A stretch of DNA of 64,000 bases, taken from assembly GCF_014195505.1 (NCBI RefSeq), contig NZ_JACIBV010000002.1, positions 1 through 64,000 on the forward strand, written 5' to 3'. The translations under genes were made by a program, and so were the position numbers. How positions within the stretch are numbered: position 1 is the first letter of the stretch; the number at the start of each line of letters is the position of its first letter. Positions 1 through 8,651 of the stretch are shown here, one piece after another. Under the pieces are notes generated by a model. The model saw only the letters and a list, made by a program, of their open reading frames with translations. It ran no database searches and was not told the DNA's origin. Source of the stretch: Nonomuraea dietziae. Its GTDB lineage: Bacteria > Actinomycetota > Actinomycetes > Streptosporangiales > Streptosporangiaceae.

Positions 1-405
1 GAAGCAGCCGGCCCCGACGTCGTCGGCTTCCTCGGCGCCCGGTCTGCCCCACCAGCCGGCCAGAGGCTCGATGGCGTCCACCAGCCGGTCGGCCCTGACC
101 GGCTCGCTCAGGCAGTCATCGGCCCCCGCCTCGTACGCCTCCAGGCGATCGAGAAAGTTCCCTGCCTCGATCAACACGATCACCGAGGCGCCTGTGGCAG
201 CGCGCAGCTTGGCGATCTGCGCCACCGTCGGGCCCGCCTCGCCGACGCTGAGTACGGCGACCGCAGCCTGACGACGGCGCGGCGCAGGCCAGGCCTCGCC
301 ACACGCAGCCCCTTTGGTTTCCACCGTGTGCCCGCGCTCTGCCAACGCCTCGACGAGCGCGGAGACCCACGGTTGCGCCGGGTCCGTCAGCAGCACAGTG
401 GCCAC
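1..405 (-). CDS. Response-regulator receiver-like protein, 3' end cut by window edge
   Basis: A GTG start at 403-405 is preceded by a good ribosome site (GAGGAG about 6 bases upstream) and the frame stays open for 135 codons to the first base of the window, so the C-terminus is missing. The product opens with a hydrophobic strand (VATVLLTD) and later has LDRLEAYEAGADDCLSEPV, which resembles the last strand and helix of CheY-type receiver domains (AGADDYL.KP). The canonical phospho-acceptor Asp is not obvious: the expected strand reads VAVLSVGEAG, so the domain may be a non-phosphorylated pseudo-receiver. No output domain is visible within the window. Family assignment is by pattern only. Confidence 0.55.
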   Translation of the reverse strand, partial: MATVLLTDPAQPWVSALVEALAERGHTVETKGAACGEAWPAPRRRQAAVAVLSVGEAGPTVAQIAKLRAATGASVIVLIEAGNFLDRLEAYEAGADDCLSEPVRADRLVDAIEPLAGWWGRPGAEEADDVGAGCF

Positions 406-941
406 TGGAGCTCCTCGTCCATTGTCCGCATGGCGTCATGATCGCGCCTGCCGTCGCCGCAGAAACGAATCCATACGCCATGCCGACGGCAAACCGGTAA
501 AAAACGATGCGTTCTTGACGCGCGGTGCCGGGTGGGGCGTTCTAGAGCAGGCCGGTGCAGTCGACGGCGATCGGCTCCAGCCCTAACAGCGGCATCCGCT
601 CCTGCCGCTCCCCCAGCCTGCCACCGCACTCCCCTCACGGACATCCTCGACCCCGCCGACCAGCCCTCGCGCGCCATCGCCCATGCGGTGTCGGGTCAGC
701 GGTCATGGCAGCGGGCGTGTCAGGACGGCGGCGGCCCGGTATCAGAGCGGTCGCCCCACGGCTCCATCGCCCTGACCTCCGCGACCGGCCTGGCAGGGCA
801 CGTGCTCAAGCTCTTGCAGGGGGTCTTCGCAGAGCCGCAAAGGCCGACTACGTTGAGGGGCACGACGCCACCGCACCGTCGTACCGCAAACGCTGCCAGG
901 TCAAAGTGATCAAAGATCGTTTGGGTATCTGGAGCGCATCC
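406..941. other. Stretch without a convincing gene
   Basis: Several open frames overlap here on both strands, as expected at this GC content, but none has a credible ribosome site together with a recognisable domain. I see no repeat or strong hairpin. The stretch separates the receiver-like gene from remnants of other genes and is probably decayed DNA. Confidence 0.4.
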
Positions 942-1075
942 ATGGCGCGCACACGCAACGAAAAACTCGCGGCACTGCTGAGCGAAGCTGGCTGGTACGA
1001 ACGCAAGCGGCCAACGAGTTCAACCGCGCCGCGCAGCACCTCCAGCAGGCCACGGCCGCCTGCGCCGACCTCGCG
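942..1075 (+). pseudogene. Remnant of an actinobacterial helix-turn-helix regulator N-terminus
   Basis: An ATG at 942 preceded by GGAG encodes MARTRNEKLAALLSEAGW, which resembles the first residues of a common actinobacterial XRE-like regulator family whose next residues form a helix-turn-helix. The frame is then lost; after a shift the text ANEFNRAAQHL follows, which could continue the same helix. No full domain remains. This is a pattern-based call and could be wrong. Confidence 0.3.
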
Positions 1076-1080
1076 GTTCG

Positions 1081-1345
1081 GTGGACGTGCCCCACTTGAC
1101 GCCGATGCTCAGCCTCGACAACGTCTTCGGCCCCGAGCAGCTCGCCAAGCGGGCCGCTGCGCTGGAGCGCAGGCTCGGCCACCCGGTCGCGTCCATCCGG
1201 GTCGACCGGCTGCCCCAGTGGCAACGCCCGGGACTGCTGTGTCCCCTCTTCGTTCGGGGCGAGGTCCTCTCGGAGGCCGACCTGGCCTGGGTCCGGTCGC
1301 GCCGGGTGGTGCCCGGGCCCGGCGTCTTCCCATGGTCGACGACGA
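1081..1345 (+). pseudogene. Remnant of an NAD-dependent DNA ligase (LigA-like)
   Basis: The forward frame contains HLTPMLSLDNVFGPEQL, which matches the conserved (S/T)PMLSLDN(V/A)F segment just before the adenylation site of bacterial NAD-dependent DNA ligases. About 40 codons later comes FVRGEVLSEADLA, which matches the ligase motif VRGEV(F/L).... The roughly 80 residues normally between them, including the catalytic KxDG lysine motif, are reduced to about 40, and neither the N-terminal nor the C-terminal domains can be found. It is therefore an internally deleted fragment with no expected activity. The open frame runs on to 1431, but the similarity stops earlier. Confidence 0.45.
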
Positions 1346-1360
1346 TCACCTTCTCGGTCT

Positions 1361-1576
1361 TCACGTACCCGGCACGCACTCGCTCACCTCGCTGCTGGGC
1401 TGGTAGGGGCTGCCCTCGGAGGCGTACGTGACTGCTTCAGGGCCGCCCAGCAGGAAGCTCCGGCACTCGGCGGCCCGGGAGGAGCAGGTGCCGGTGATAA
1501 CGCGCAGGTTGACGCCCTCCTTCTCGAGGCGCCACTTGGCGGGGATCTTAGGAGGATCGTGCACCGCTTCGTCCAA
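1361..1576 (-). CDS. Small unrecognised ORF (71 aa)
   Basis: This reverse-strand frame encodes 71 residues ending in SSEVSECVPGT. Its composition (LRVITGTCSSRAAECRSFL) looks more protein-like than the shadow frames around it. The stretch KTEKVIVVDHGKTPG follows immediately in another frame, so the original gene may have been longer and frameshifted. There is no recognised domain and no clear ribosome site. It may be a gene remnant or chance. Confidence 0.2.
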   Translation of the reverse strand: MDEAVHDPPKIPAKWRLEKEGVNLRVITGTCSSRAAECRSFLLGGPEAVTYASEGSPYQPSSEVSECVPGT

Positions 1577-1677
1577 TGGCCGGGCGAACTCAAGGGCTGA
1601 CCGATGTCACGCGGTGTCCGCCATTTCCCGTCAAGGAGGTGATGACCCCCTACGGCGAGAAAAGTGAGCGAGGTCCG

Positions 1678-2379
1678 ATGAGTATGGCCGACCTGGGGCT
1701 GACCGCCGACCAGGAGAACCTCTACCGGCGCCTGCTGCGTGACCCGCACACCGATCTCGACGCGGCCGGGGCCGGGCAGGTGCTGGCCGAGCTGCGTGCG
1801 CTGGGTCTGGTGGACGGCGCGCTGACCGCCGTCCACCCGGCCGTCGCCATCGATCTGCTGGTACAGCGGCGCATCGAGCAGACTCGGCGCCAGCTCGCCG
1901 GGCTCACCGTCGCATGGGACCTGCTCACCGAGTTGGCCGAGGAGCACCGCAGCGGGCGCCCCGTGCGGATGGTCGAGCACATCCCCGACGAGCCGGCCGT
2001 CACCCGCCGCGTGTACATGATGCTCGCCGAGCATCCCGGCGAGTTCGCGCATCTGAAGACCACAGCGCTGACCACGGGCGCCGGGTATGAGGAGCTACCC
2101 CACTACGACCACGCCCCGTTCAGGCGCTCGCTTGCCACCGGCTTGCGCAGCCGTACCCTCTTCCCCGCCCACGTCTTGGAAGATCCGGCGCAGGAGCCTT
2201 ACGTCCGCCAGTGGCACGCCCAGGGCGCCCTGCACTGTCTCCACCGGCGCGGGCACCGGACCTGCCCGGCCCTGACCCGTCGATCCCGTCCCGCGACCCG
2301 GCGGCACGCAACCGCCGGGCCGCGGGCCGTACACGAGCCCTGGCCTCACCTTGAGAAGACGGCGATCAGCCTTCCTTGA
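1678..2379 (+). pseudogene. TrmB/LuxR-type regulator, C-terminus lost
   Basis: The ATG at 1678 (MSMADLGL) follows GCGAGG and fits the family's usual start. Residues 1-180 resemble the N-terminal half of a large actinobacterial regulator family: a winged-helix segment (GLTADQENLYRRLL...), then a phospholipase-D-like or sensor segment ending FPAHVLEDPAQEPYVRQWHAQG. Intact relatives continue with a second half and a C-terminal LuxR helix-turn-helix. Here the sequence turns into low-complexity Arg/Thr/Pro text and stops 14 bases inside the end of the convergent TetR gene, so the DNA-binding output domain is missing. Probably inactive. Confidence 0.6.
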
Positions 2380-2980
2380 TCGCCGTCTCCACCAGGGCGC
2401 GTGCCGCCCACCTGATGGTCTCCTCTTCGGCACGGGCATCGAGGCCGCGCACGTCACGCAGGGCGATCTGCGCCTCCCAGCCGACCACGACGGTCAGCGC
2501 CGAGATCAGGCGCTGGAACGACTGCTCGCTCAAGGTGTCGCGCAATGGCTCGCAGGCCTGCTCCAGCCAGCCCACCCGGCGTTGGGTCCGGCGCGGCGCG
2601 GGCGGCCGCGTGTCGTCGTCCGGCATGTCAACGGTCAAGCGGATCAACCTGCGCCCCAGCGGAAGTGACTGCGGTGAGTGCTCCAGCAGCGTCCGGATGA
2701 GGGCGTCCACCCGGGCCGCCGCGTCGCCCGCGACCACGGGGTCGGCCAGCGCCTGCTCCACCGGGGGCTCGTTGATCGCACCGGCGGTCGCGTCGATCAG
2801 CAACTGGTCGAGGGTCGGGAAGTGGGAGTAGATCGTGCGACGTGCCACGTCGGCGGCGGCGGCGATCTCGTCGATGGACGGCGTCGCGCCACCCGCGCTC
2901 AGTTTGGCCGCCGCCTCGACGATCGCTTTGCGAGTACGGCGGCGCTGCGCTTCGCGTCCGCTGCTCATCATGTCCTCCAT
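2366..2980 (-). CDS. TetR-family transcriptional regulator
   Basis: The product is 204 aa. Residues 15-62 form the TetR helix-turn-helix (AIVEAAAKLSAGGATPSIDEIAAAADVARRTIYSHF), with the family hallmark TIYSHFP. The rest is a helical ligand-binding domain. Three ATGs are possible (2980, 2971, 2968); GGAGG lies best for the one at 2968, so the true N-terminus may be four residues shorter. The gene is divergent from the epimerase-oxidoreductase operon at 3155. The double palindrome between them (3033-3070) is the likely operator, so this protein probably represses both its own gene and the operon. The ligand is unknown. Confidence 0.88.
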   Translation of the reverse strand: MEDMMSSGREAQRRRTRKAIVEAAAKLSAGGATPSIDEIAAAADVARRTIYSHFPTLDQLLIDATAGAINEPPVEQALADPVVAGDAAARVDALIRTLLEHSPQSLPLGRRLIRLTVDMPDDDTRPPAPRRTQRRVGWLEQACEPLRDTLSEQSFQRLISALTVVVGWEAQIALRDVRGLDARAEEETIRWAARALVETAIKEG

Positions 2981-3032
2981 GCCTCAGGTCGGCTGGGTCC
3001 TGTTGACGGCTAATCACGACATGAGTATACCT

Positions 3033-3070
3033 ATGTGCATTCACTGCACTCCAGTGCAATGAATGCACAT
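3033..3070. promoter_or_regulatory. Double palindromic operator, likely for the adjacent TetR protein
   Basis: Two 15-bp palindromes of the form GTGCA-N5-TGCAC (3035-3049 and 3054-3068) lie side by side. Together they form one large inverted repeat with 18-bp arms and a single mismatch around a CC centre. The arrangement fits two TetR dimers, as known for QacR-type sites. It sits between the divergent TetR gene and the 3155 operon. The binding protein is inferred from position. Confidence 0.75.
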
Positions 3071-3154
3071 CTGTGTTTTCGAGTTCCGTGTCACGAACCG
3101 GCCTGGCCGTTTCGTCTCGGAAGCAGCGACCTATGTCGACGAAGGAGATCGATT

Positions 3155-4066
3155 ATGCGAGTGTTCGTGGCTGGCGGTGCCGGGGCGCTGGGCCGGCGGC
3201 TGGTGCCGCAGCTGGTGGCACGTGGTCATCAGGTGACGGCGACCTCGACGAGCACGAAGAGGTTCGGCGTGCTGCAGCAGCTGGGCGCCGAGCCCGTCGT
3301 GATGGACGGGCTGGACCCGGTGTCGGTCAGTGAGGCGGTGGCCAAGGCGCAGCCGGAGGTGATCGTGCACCAGATGACCGCGATCTCCGGCAAGCCGGAT
3401 CTCAAGAACTTCGACCGCTGGTTCGCCACCACCAACCGGCTGCGCACCGAGGGAACGGACCACCTGCTGGCTGCCGCCGAGGCCAACGGCGTCTCTCACT
3501 TCGTGGCGCAGAGCTACGCCTCCTGGAACGGCATCCGCCAGGGCGGGTGGGTCAAGACCGAGGAGGATCCGCTGGACCCGACCAGCATCGGCGCGGGCGC
3601 CGCGGCGATCCGCCATCTCGAGGAGGTGGTGGTCAAGGCCGGTGGCGCGGTGCTGCGGTACGGCGCGTTCTACGGGCCGGGCGCCACCGACGATCAGGTC
3701 GAACTGCTGCGCAAGCGTCAGTTCCCGGTCGTCGGGGACGGCGGCGGCCACAACTCGTGGGTGCATCTCGACGACGCGGCGAGCGCCACCGTCCTGGCCG
3801 TGGAGCTGCGGGCTCAGGGCGTGTTCAACATCGTCGACGACGAGCCCGCCCCAGCCCGAGAGTGGCTGCCCTACATGGCCGCCTGCGCGGGCGCCAAGCC
3901 GCCGATGCGGGTGCCGGTCTGGCTGGCGCGGCTGCTGGCCGGGAAGACGGCGGTGACGATGATGACCGAGGGACGGGGCTTCTCCAACGCCAAGGCCAAG
4001 CGGGAGTTCGGATGGACGCTGCGATACCCGTCGTGGCGACAGGGTTTCAAGGAGGAGCTGGCATGA
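3155..4066 (+). CDS. NAD(P)-dependent epimerase/dehydratase-like protein
   Basis: The product is 303 aa. The start at 3155 is set by AAGGAGA 8 bases upstream and by the Rossmann motif beginning at residue 2 (VFVAGGAGALGRRL; GxxGxxG). It belongs to the extended SDR (NAD-dependent epimerase) family: the nucleotide motif is followed by a VIVHQMTAI stretch and RYGAFYGPGA, typical of the substrate-binding half. The catalytic YxxxK is not in canonical form: QSYASWN lies where Ser/Tyr is expected, and no K follows four residues later. The substrate is unknown. Its stop overlaps the next start (ATGA), so the two genes are translationally coupled and probably under the TetR operator. Confidence 0.82.
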   Translation: MRVFVAGGAGALGRRLVPQLVARGHQVTATSTSTKRFGVLQQLGAEPVVMDGLDPVSVSEAVAKAQPEVIVHQMTAISGKPDLKNFDRWFATTNRLRTEGTDHLLAAAEANGVSHFVAQSYASWNGIRQGGWVKTEEDPLDPTSIGAGAAAIRHLEEVVVKAGGAVLRYGAFYGPGATDDQVELLRKRQFPVVGDGGGHNSWVHLDDAASATVLAVELRAQGVFNIVDDEPAPAREWLPYMAACAGAKPPMRVPVWLARLLAGKTAVTMMTEGRGFSNAKAKREFGWTLRYPSWRQGFKEELA

Positions 4067-5184
4067 AGACACAGGTTCTGGTTCTCGGCGCGGGTTACAC
4101 CGGCATGATGGCGGCGCTCGGCGTGGCGCGCCGCACCCGTGACGCGCAGGTCACCCTGGTCAACCCCACCGACCGCTTCGTCGAGCGACTGCGGTCGCAC
4201 CAGGTCGCGGCCGGGCAGACGCTCGGTGACTACCGCATTCCGGCGCTCGTGGCGGGCACGGGCGTGCGGTTCGTCCAGGGCCGGGCGACCCGCATCGACG
4301 CCTCCAGAAGGCGAGTGCTCGTCGCAGACGTCGAGCTGCCTTACGACGTCCTCGTCTACGCGATCGGCAGCTACACCCCGCCCGTCGAGCACGCCTTCAC
4401 CATCAGCGACCCCGGGCTGCCGGAGTTCCTGCGCCATGCGACGGGCACCTTCACGGTATGCGGCGCCGGCCTGACCGGCATCGAGGCCGCAACCGAGACC
4501 ACCGAGGCGTACCCCCACCTGCACGTGCGTCTGGTCAGCCAGGGCGAGCCCGGCGCGATGATGGGCCCGGCGGCACGCGCCCACATGCACAAAGCGTTCG
4601 ACCGGCTCGGCATCGAGGTCCGCACCGGCGTGAGCGTCGCCAAGGTGCTGCCCGACGCGATCGACCTCGGCGGCGGCGAGCTGCTGCCCACCGACGGAAC
4701 GCTGTGGACGACCGGAGTCGCGTACGCGCCTTTGGCCGCCTCGGCGGGGATCACGACCGACGAGGCCGGGCGGATCGTGGTCGACCAGACCCTGCGCTCG
4801 GTGTCGCATCCGTCCGTCTACGCGGTCGGTGACGCGGGGGCGATCCGGCAGTCCTATGGGGTGATCCACGGTACGTGCCAGAGCGGCATCCCCATGGCTG
4901 CCCACGCCGCGCAGTCGATCGTCCGGCAGGTGCGGGGCAAGCAGCCGCGCCCGTTCCGTTTCGGCTACTGGCATCAGCCGGTTTCGCTCGGACGACAGGA
5001 TGCGGTCATTCAGTTCACCTACCCCGATGACACACCGCGTCGCTGGTATCTGAAGGCGAAAGCCGCGATCCGCTACAAGGAGGCGGTCAGCAGCAGCCCG
5101 CTGAAGTTCTACCGCATGTCAGTCCCGCTGCCGGCGCGGATGCTCGGCATGACCGGCGGCCGCCGCAACAAGCTGCCCAGCTGA
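4063..5184 (+). CDS. FAD-dependent NAD(P)H oxidoreductase (NDH-2-like)
   Basis: The product is 373 aa. An N-terminal FAD dinucleotide fold is seen as VLVLGAGYTGMMAA, a second nucleotide fold as FTVCGAGLTGIEAA near residue 140, and the FAD-ribityl Asp motif as VYAVGDAGAI near residue 260. This is the layout of type II NADH dehydrogenases and related flavoproteins of the pyridine nucleotide-disulphide family. No CxxC redox motif is present, which excludes thioredoxin-reductase chemistry. There is no C-terminal membrane helix, but the tail is rich in Lys and Arg. GGAGG lies 7 bases upstream of the ATG, inside the end of the epimerase gene. The electron acceptor is unknown. Confidence 0.83.
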   Translation: MKTQVLVLGAGYTGMMAALGVARRTRDAQVTLVNPTDRFVERLRSHQVAAGQTLGDYRIPALVAGTGVRFVQGRATRIDASRRRVLVADVELPYDVLVYAIGSYTPPVEHAFTISDPGLPEFLRHATGTFTVCGAGLTGIEAATETTEAYPHLHVRLVSQGEPGAMMGPAARAHMHKAFDRLGIEVRTGVSVAKVLPDAIDLGGGELLPTDGTLWTTGVAYAPLAASAGITTDEAGRIVVDQTLRSVSHPSVYAVGDAGAIRQSYGVIHGTCQSGIPMAAHAAQSIVRQVRGKQPRPFRFGYWHQPVSLGRQDAVIQFTYPDDTPRRWYLKAKAAIRYKEAVSSSPLKFYRMSVPLPARMLGMTGGRRNKLPS

Positions 5185-5330
5185 TTGCGCATCCGGAAAT
5201 CGTCATGATCTCCCGGATGCCGTGCGTTCAGAGCTACGGCCCTCATCTAGATGTATTGACCACAAGCGTTGTTGACACGATGTGCGGAACGTCGCGGCGA
5301 GCGCATAAGGCGAGGTTCGGGTAGGGGTGC

Positions 5331-5688
5331 CTACCGGCTTTTGTCTGCTGCGGTGCTGGAAGCGTGCACTTCGTCCATGTCGAGGCTGCGCGCCTGGTTG
5401 ATGAGGTCGTCGAGTGCTACCTCGGGCAGGGCGCCGGCCTGACGGAAGATGGCGATCTGTTCGCGCACGATCATGAGGGTGGGGATCGACGTGATCTCGA
5501 ATGCCTGCGCCAGTTCTCGCTGTGCCTCGGTGTCGACCTTGGCGAAGACGACGCCCTCGTGCTTGTCCGAGACCTGCTCGAAGACGGGCCCGAACTTACG
5601 GCAAGGTCCGCACCATTCGGCCCAGAAATCGATGATCACAAGTCGTTTCCGGAGATGACCTCGTTGCGGTCAGCTCGATGGTGCTCAT
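5331..5688 (-). pseudogene. trxA: Thioredoxin with frameshifted N-terminus
   Basis: The body of a thioredoxin is intact: IIDFWAEWCGPCRKFGPVF with the CGPC active site, KVDTEAQ, and the cis-Pro loop SIPTLMIV. The N-terminus is split over three frames. The ATG at 5688 follows CAGGAGT and gives MSTIELTA; a second frame gives NEVISGND, which intact relatives have next; the active-site frame then opens at a GTG (5639) with no ribosome site of its own. At least two small deletions are needed to explain this. If real, the protein would lack its first beta strand and helix unless translation starts at the internal GTG. Sequencing error is the alternative. The gene lies downstream of the MFS pump on the same strand. 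Confidence 0.75.
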
Positions 5689-5834
5689 GAGTGCTACTCC
5701 TGCATGTGATCGGGGTATCGGGTTGCGCTGGGGCGCTGTGCGGCCGTCGGGCACACTGCGAGGTCGCGGTGTGCCCGACGGCCGTCTGCCGTGCGGGCGG
5801 CGTCGTGCTCCGTCCGCACGGAGTCCCTGCGAGG
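5689..5834 (-). promoter_or_regulatory. Spacer between MFS pump gene and thioredoxin gene
   Basis: The 146 bases between the pump stop and the thioredoxin ATG contain an imperfect inverted pair, GTCGGGCACACTGCGAGG and GCGGTGTGCCCGACGGCC. This gives a strong stem whose core is CGTCGGGCACAC with GTGTGCCCGACG, at about 5752-5781. It could end transcription after the pump gene or attenuate read-through into the thioredoxin gene. No T-run follows, which is usual in high-GC hosts. Confidence 0.4.
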
Positions 5835-7448
5835 TCAGCGAGCGGCGACGTTGTCCGCGACCCCGGTCTCGGGGACTGCCTCGGCGTCGCGCTGGAGGGG
5901 TGCGGTGTTCTTCGGGCCGCGCAGGGCGACGTAGAGAAGCAGGGCGGCCATGACGGCGGCGCCGACCCACATGGACTGCTGCCAGCCGTCGACGAAGGAC
6001 TGCTGTGCGGCGTGGATGAGGTCCTGGGCGTGGCTGCCGCTGGTGGGTGCGACCTCGATGGCGTTGGCGATGCCTTCGCGTGCGGTGTCCGCGGCCCCGC
6101 TGGGGATGCCGTCGAGCTTGCCGTCGATGGCGCTGCGGTAGCCGCCTGCCAGGAGCGCGCCGAGCATGGCGACGCCGAGGGCGGTGCCGAACTCGCGGGT
6201 GACGTCGTTGAGTGCGGAGGCAACGCCTTGCTTGGCGCGGGGCAGTGAGCTGGTGATGGCCTCGGTGGAGGGTGTCATCGACAGACCCATGCCGATGCCC
6301 ATGGCGAGCATGCCAGCCAGGATGGACAGGTAGCCGCCGTCGACGGAGACGAACAGCGCCATCTGCGCCAGGCCGATTGTGGCCAGGGCGACGCCGACGG
6401 TCATGGTGGAGCGGGCGCCGATCTTGGCGGCCATTTTCGGGGCCAGGCCCGAGGTCATCATCATCATGACGGCCATCGGCATCATCGCCACCGTGGACAG
6501 CAGCCCGGACCAGCCGAGTACGGCCTGGAAGAACGGGAAGAGCACGACGGCGATGCCGGCCTGGACGCCGAAGACGACGAGCAGGGTGATAGAGCCGCCG
6601 GCCAGGCCGCGCTCACGGAAGAGGCGTACGTCCAACAGCGAGGCGTCGCGGCGGTGCAGCTCCCAGGCCACGAAGGCGATGGCGGCGACGACGCCGACGG
6701 CCAGGCTGATCAGGGTGATGGGGGCGGTCCAGCCGCGCTCGGGGCCTTCCTGCAGGACGAAGATGAGACCGATCACGGCGATGGTGGAGACCAGCGCACC
6801 GATGGTGTCGAAGGAATGGGTGGAGCGTTCGCGGGAGTTGGGCACCGACTTCAGAGTCATCGCCAGCGCGACGACGACCAGGACCACGGGCAGCACAAAC
6901 AGCCAGCGCCAGTCGGCGACGTCGACCAGTAGGGCGGAGAGGAACATGCCCAGGATGCCGCCGCCTCCGGCGACGCCGGTCCACACACCGATCGCCTTGC
7001 CGCGCTCCTCCTCGGGGAAGGTAGAGGTAATGACTGCGAGAGTGATCGGCATGATCATCGCAGCGCTGATGCCGGCGGCTACGCGCGCGGCGATCATCAC
7101 CGCGGCCGACGGGGCAAGCCCCGCGACGACGCTGGCGGCACCGAAGATGACCAGTCCGGTGATCAGCATGGGCTTGCGGCCCAGACGGTCACCGATCGCG
7201 CCGAGCGGCAGCAGCAGCGCGGCCAGGGCGAGGGTGTAGATATTGATGATCCACAGAACGGTGGTCTGCGAGGCGCCGAACTCGACGGCCATGTGGGTCT
7301 GGGCGACATTCAGCCCTGACACCGAGGCAATGACAGCCATCAGCGCGAGCGAGACGGTGATCAGGACCGCACGCAGCTGACGCGCATCCGGCGTACCCCC
7401 GGCGCCTACTGGCGTATCCGGTGCCTGGGGAGGCTGATTGATACTCAT
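5835..7448 (-). CDS. MFS drug efflux transporter, 14-TM EmrB/QacA type
   Basis: The start at 7448 (MSINQPP) follows GGAAGG 5 bases upstream; the longer frame from 7469 lacks a ribosome site. The protein has 537 aa and about 14 hydrophobic segments. It carries the DHA2 (EmrB/QacA) features: motif A-like GDRLGRKPML after TM2, and a motif C-like ..GGGGILGMFLSALL in TM5. The family exports lipophilic cations, antibiotics or other toxic metabolites by proton antiport. It lies 130 bases downstream of the CPYC oxidoreductase gene on the same strand and is probably co-transcribed with it. Confidence 0.9.
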   Translation of the reverse strand: MSINQPPQAPDTPVGAGGTPDARQLRAVLITVSLALMAVIASVSGLNVAQTHMAVEFGASQTTVLWIINIYTLALAALLLPLGAIGDRLGRKPMLITGLVIFGAASVVAGLAPSAAVMIAARVAAGISAAMIMPITLAVITSTFPEEERGKAIGVWTGVAGGGGILGMFLSALLVDVADWRWLFVLPVVLVVVALAMTLKSVPNSRERSTHSFDTIGALVSTIAVIGLIFVLQEGPERGWTAPITLISLAVGVVAAIAFVAWELHRRDASLLDVRLFRERGLAGGSITLLVVFGVQAGIAVVLFPFFQAVLGWSGLLSTVAMMPMAVMMMMTSGLAPKMAAKIGARSTMTVGVALATIGLAQMALFVSVDGGYLSILAGMLAMGIGMGLSMTPSTEAITSSLPRAKQGVASALNDVTREFGTALGVAMLGALLAGGYRSAIDGKLDGIPSGAADTAREGIANAIEVAPTSGSHAQDLIHAAQQSFVDGWQQSMWVGAAVMAALLLYVALRGPKNTAPLQRDAEAVPETGVADNVAAR

Positions 7449-7578
7449 GGTTTCCTTCCAAAAGGGCATGCCGACTCAGCGCCGGGACAGGGCCGGTCGC
7501 CAGGTTGGTGAGATGGGGACTTCCCGCGCGGCCCGTTGGATGGCGGTCGCACGGTTCTTCAGCTGCGGGGCTTACGTG

Positions 7579-8586
7579 TCAGCCAGCGGTTTTCTGTGCG
7601 GCGGCGAGCGCGGCGTCGGTGTCCGCGGTGGCCAGCAGGGCGTTGATGTGGGAGCCGGCCAGGGCTCCGGCCGCGGCGGAGGCTCCGACCTGGGCGGTGA
7701 GGTCGGTGGCGTTGCCGACCACCCACACGCCCGGGATCTCGGTGGTGCCGGCCATGGCGGAGGCGAAGCGACGGCCCATGTTGTCGGGCAGGTCCTCCAT
7801 CGGCAGCTTCAGGCCCTCCAAGCCCTCGGTGCGGGCCTGCATCTGCGTGGCCACAGCCAGAACGCGCCGCTCCACGAAGCTGCCGTCGGTCAGGCGGACG
7901 CCGGCGAGGGTGCCGCTGTCGTCGTTGACGACTTCCTTGATGTCCGTCTCGATGATGCGGATGCTGCGGGCGGCGAAGCGGGCGCGGGTGTCCGCGTCCA
8001 GATCGGTGCCGTGAGTGAAGTAGATGAGGTCATCCGTCAGCTGGCGGAACAGCCAGGCGTGGTGGACGGAAGCCGGGCCGGTGGCGAGGATGCCGATGGG
8101 CTCGTCGCGCACCTCATAGCCGTGGCAGTAGGGGCAGTGCACCACGCTGTGGCCCCAGTGCTCGGCCAGGCCGGGCACCTCGGGCAGCACGTCGCGCAGT
8201 CCGGTGGCCACCAGCACCCGGCGTGCCGTCAGCGTGCGGCCGTCGGCCAGGGTGACGGTGAACCGCAGGTCACCGTCGCCCGAGGGGGCGGCGGGTTCGG
8301 CCGTGGCCACTTCCCCGAAGACGATCCGGCCGCCGTACTGGCGTACCTGCTCACGTCCGCGCTTGAGGATCTCGGGGGGCGGGGTGCCGTCCAGGACGAT
8401 GAAGCCGTGCATGGCTGTTGCGGGGGCGTTGCGCGGGGTGCTGCTGTCGATCACGACGACCGAGCGGCGCGAGCGGGCCAGCATCAGCGCGCCGTTCAGG
8501 CCCGCGGCGCCGCCGCCGATCACCACGACGTCCACGGTCTCGGTGGGCAATGCGTCGCTCTCGTAGTGGGAAGTCTGCGCAGACAT
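7579..8586 (-). CDS. Thioredoxin-reductase-like FAD oxidoreductase with CPYC motif
   Basis: The start at 8586 (MSAQTSHY) follows AAGGGCG. The protein has 335 aa, with an N-terminal FAD fold (VDVVVIGGGAAGLNGALML), a redox motif HCPYCHGYE near residue 155 where thioredoxin reductases have CATCDG, and a C-terminal FAD motif (GVWVVGNATDL). The layout fits the TrxR-like group that includes dithiol oxidases such as GliT, HlmI and DepH, although many members have unknown substrates. The gene is divergent from the XRE-cupin regulator gene. The palindrome at 8673-8687 and a weaker one at 8652-8666 lie in the shared promoter region, so control by that regulator is likely. Confidence 0.87.
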   Translation of the reverse strand: MSAQTSHYESDALPTETVDVVVIGGGAAGLNGALMLARSRRSVVVIDSSTPRNAPATAMHGFIVLDGTPPPEILKRGREQVRQYGGRIVFGEVATAEPAAPSGDGDLRFTVTLADGRTLTARRVLVATGLRDVLPEVPGLAEHWGHSVVHCPYCHGYEVRDEPIGILATGPASVHHAWLFRQLTDDLIYFTHGTDLDADTRARFAARSIRIIETDIKEVVNDDSGTLAGVRLTDGSFVERRVLAVATQMQARTEGLEGLKLPMEDLPDNMGRRFASAMAGTTEIPGVWVVGNATDLTAQVGASAAAGALAGSHINALLATADTDAALAAAQKTAG

Positions 8587-8651
8587 GTCGCGCCCTTTCG
8601 TCGTACCTGGCCCCCCGTGCTGGACCATCTGTATTCGACGTTAAGCCCATG

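Noticed and set aside
3131..4072. Long reverse-strand frame (313 aa) opposite the epimerase gene
   Set aside because: It is a GC-driven shadow with Arg/His/Gly-rich text; the forward frame carries clear Rossmann motifs and a ribosome site.
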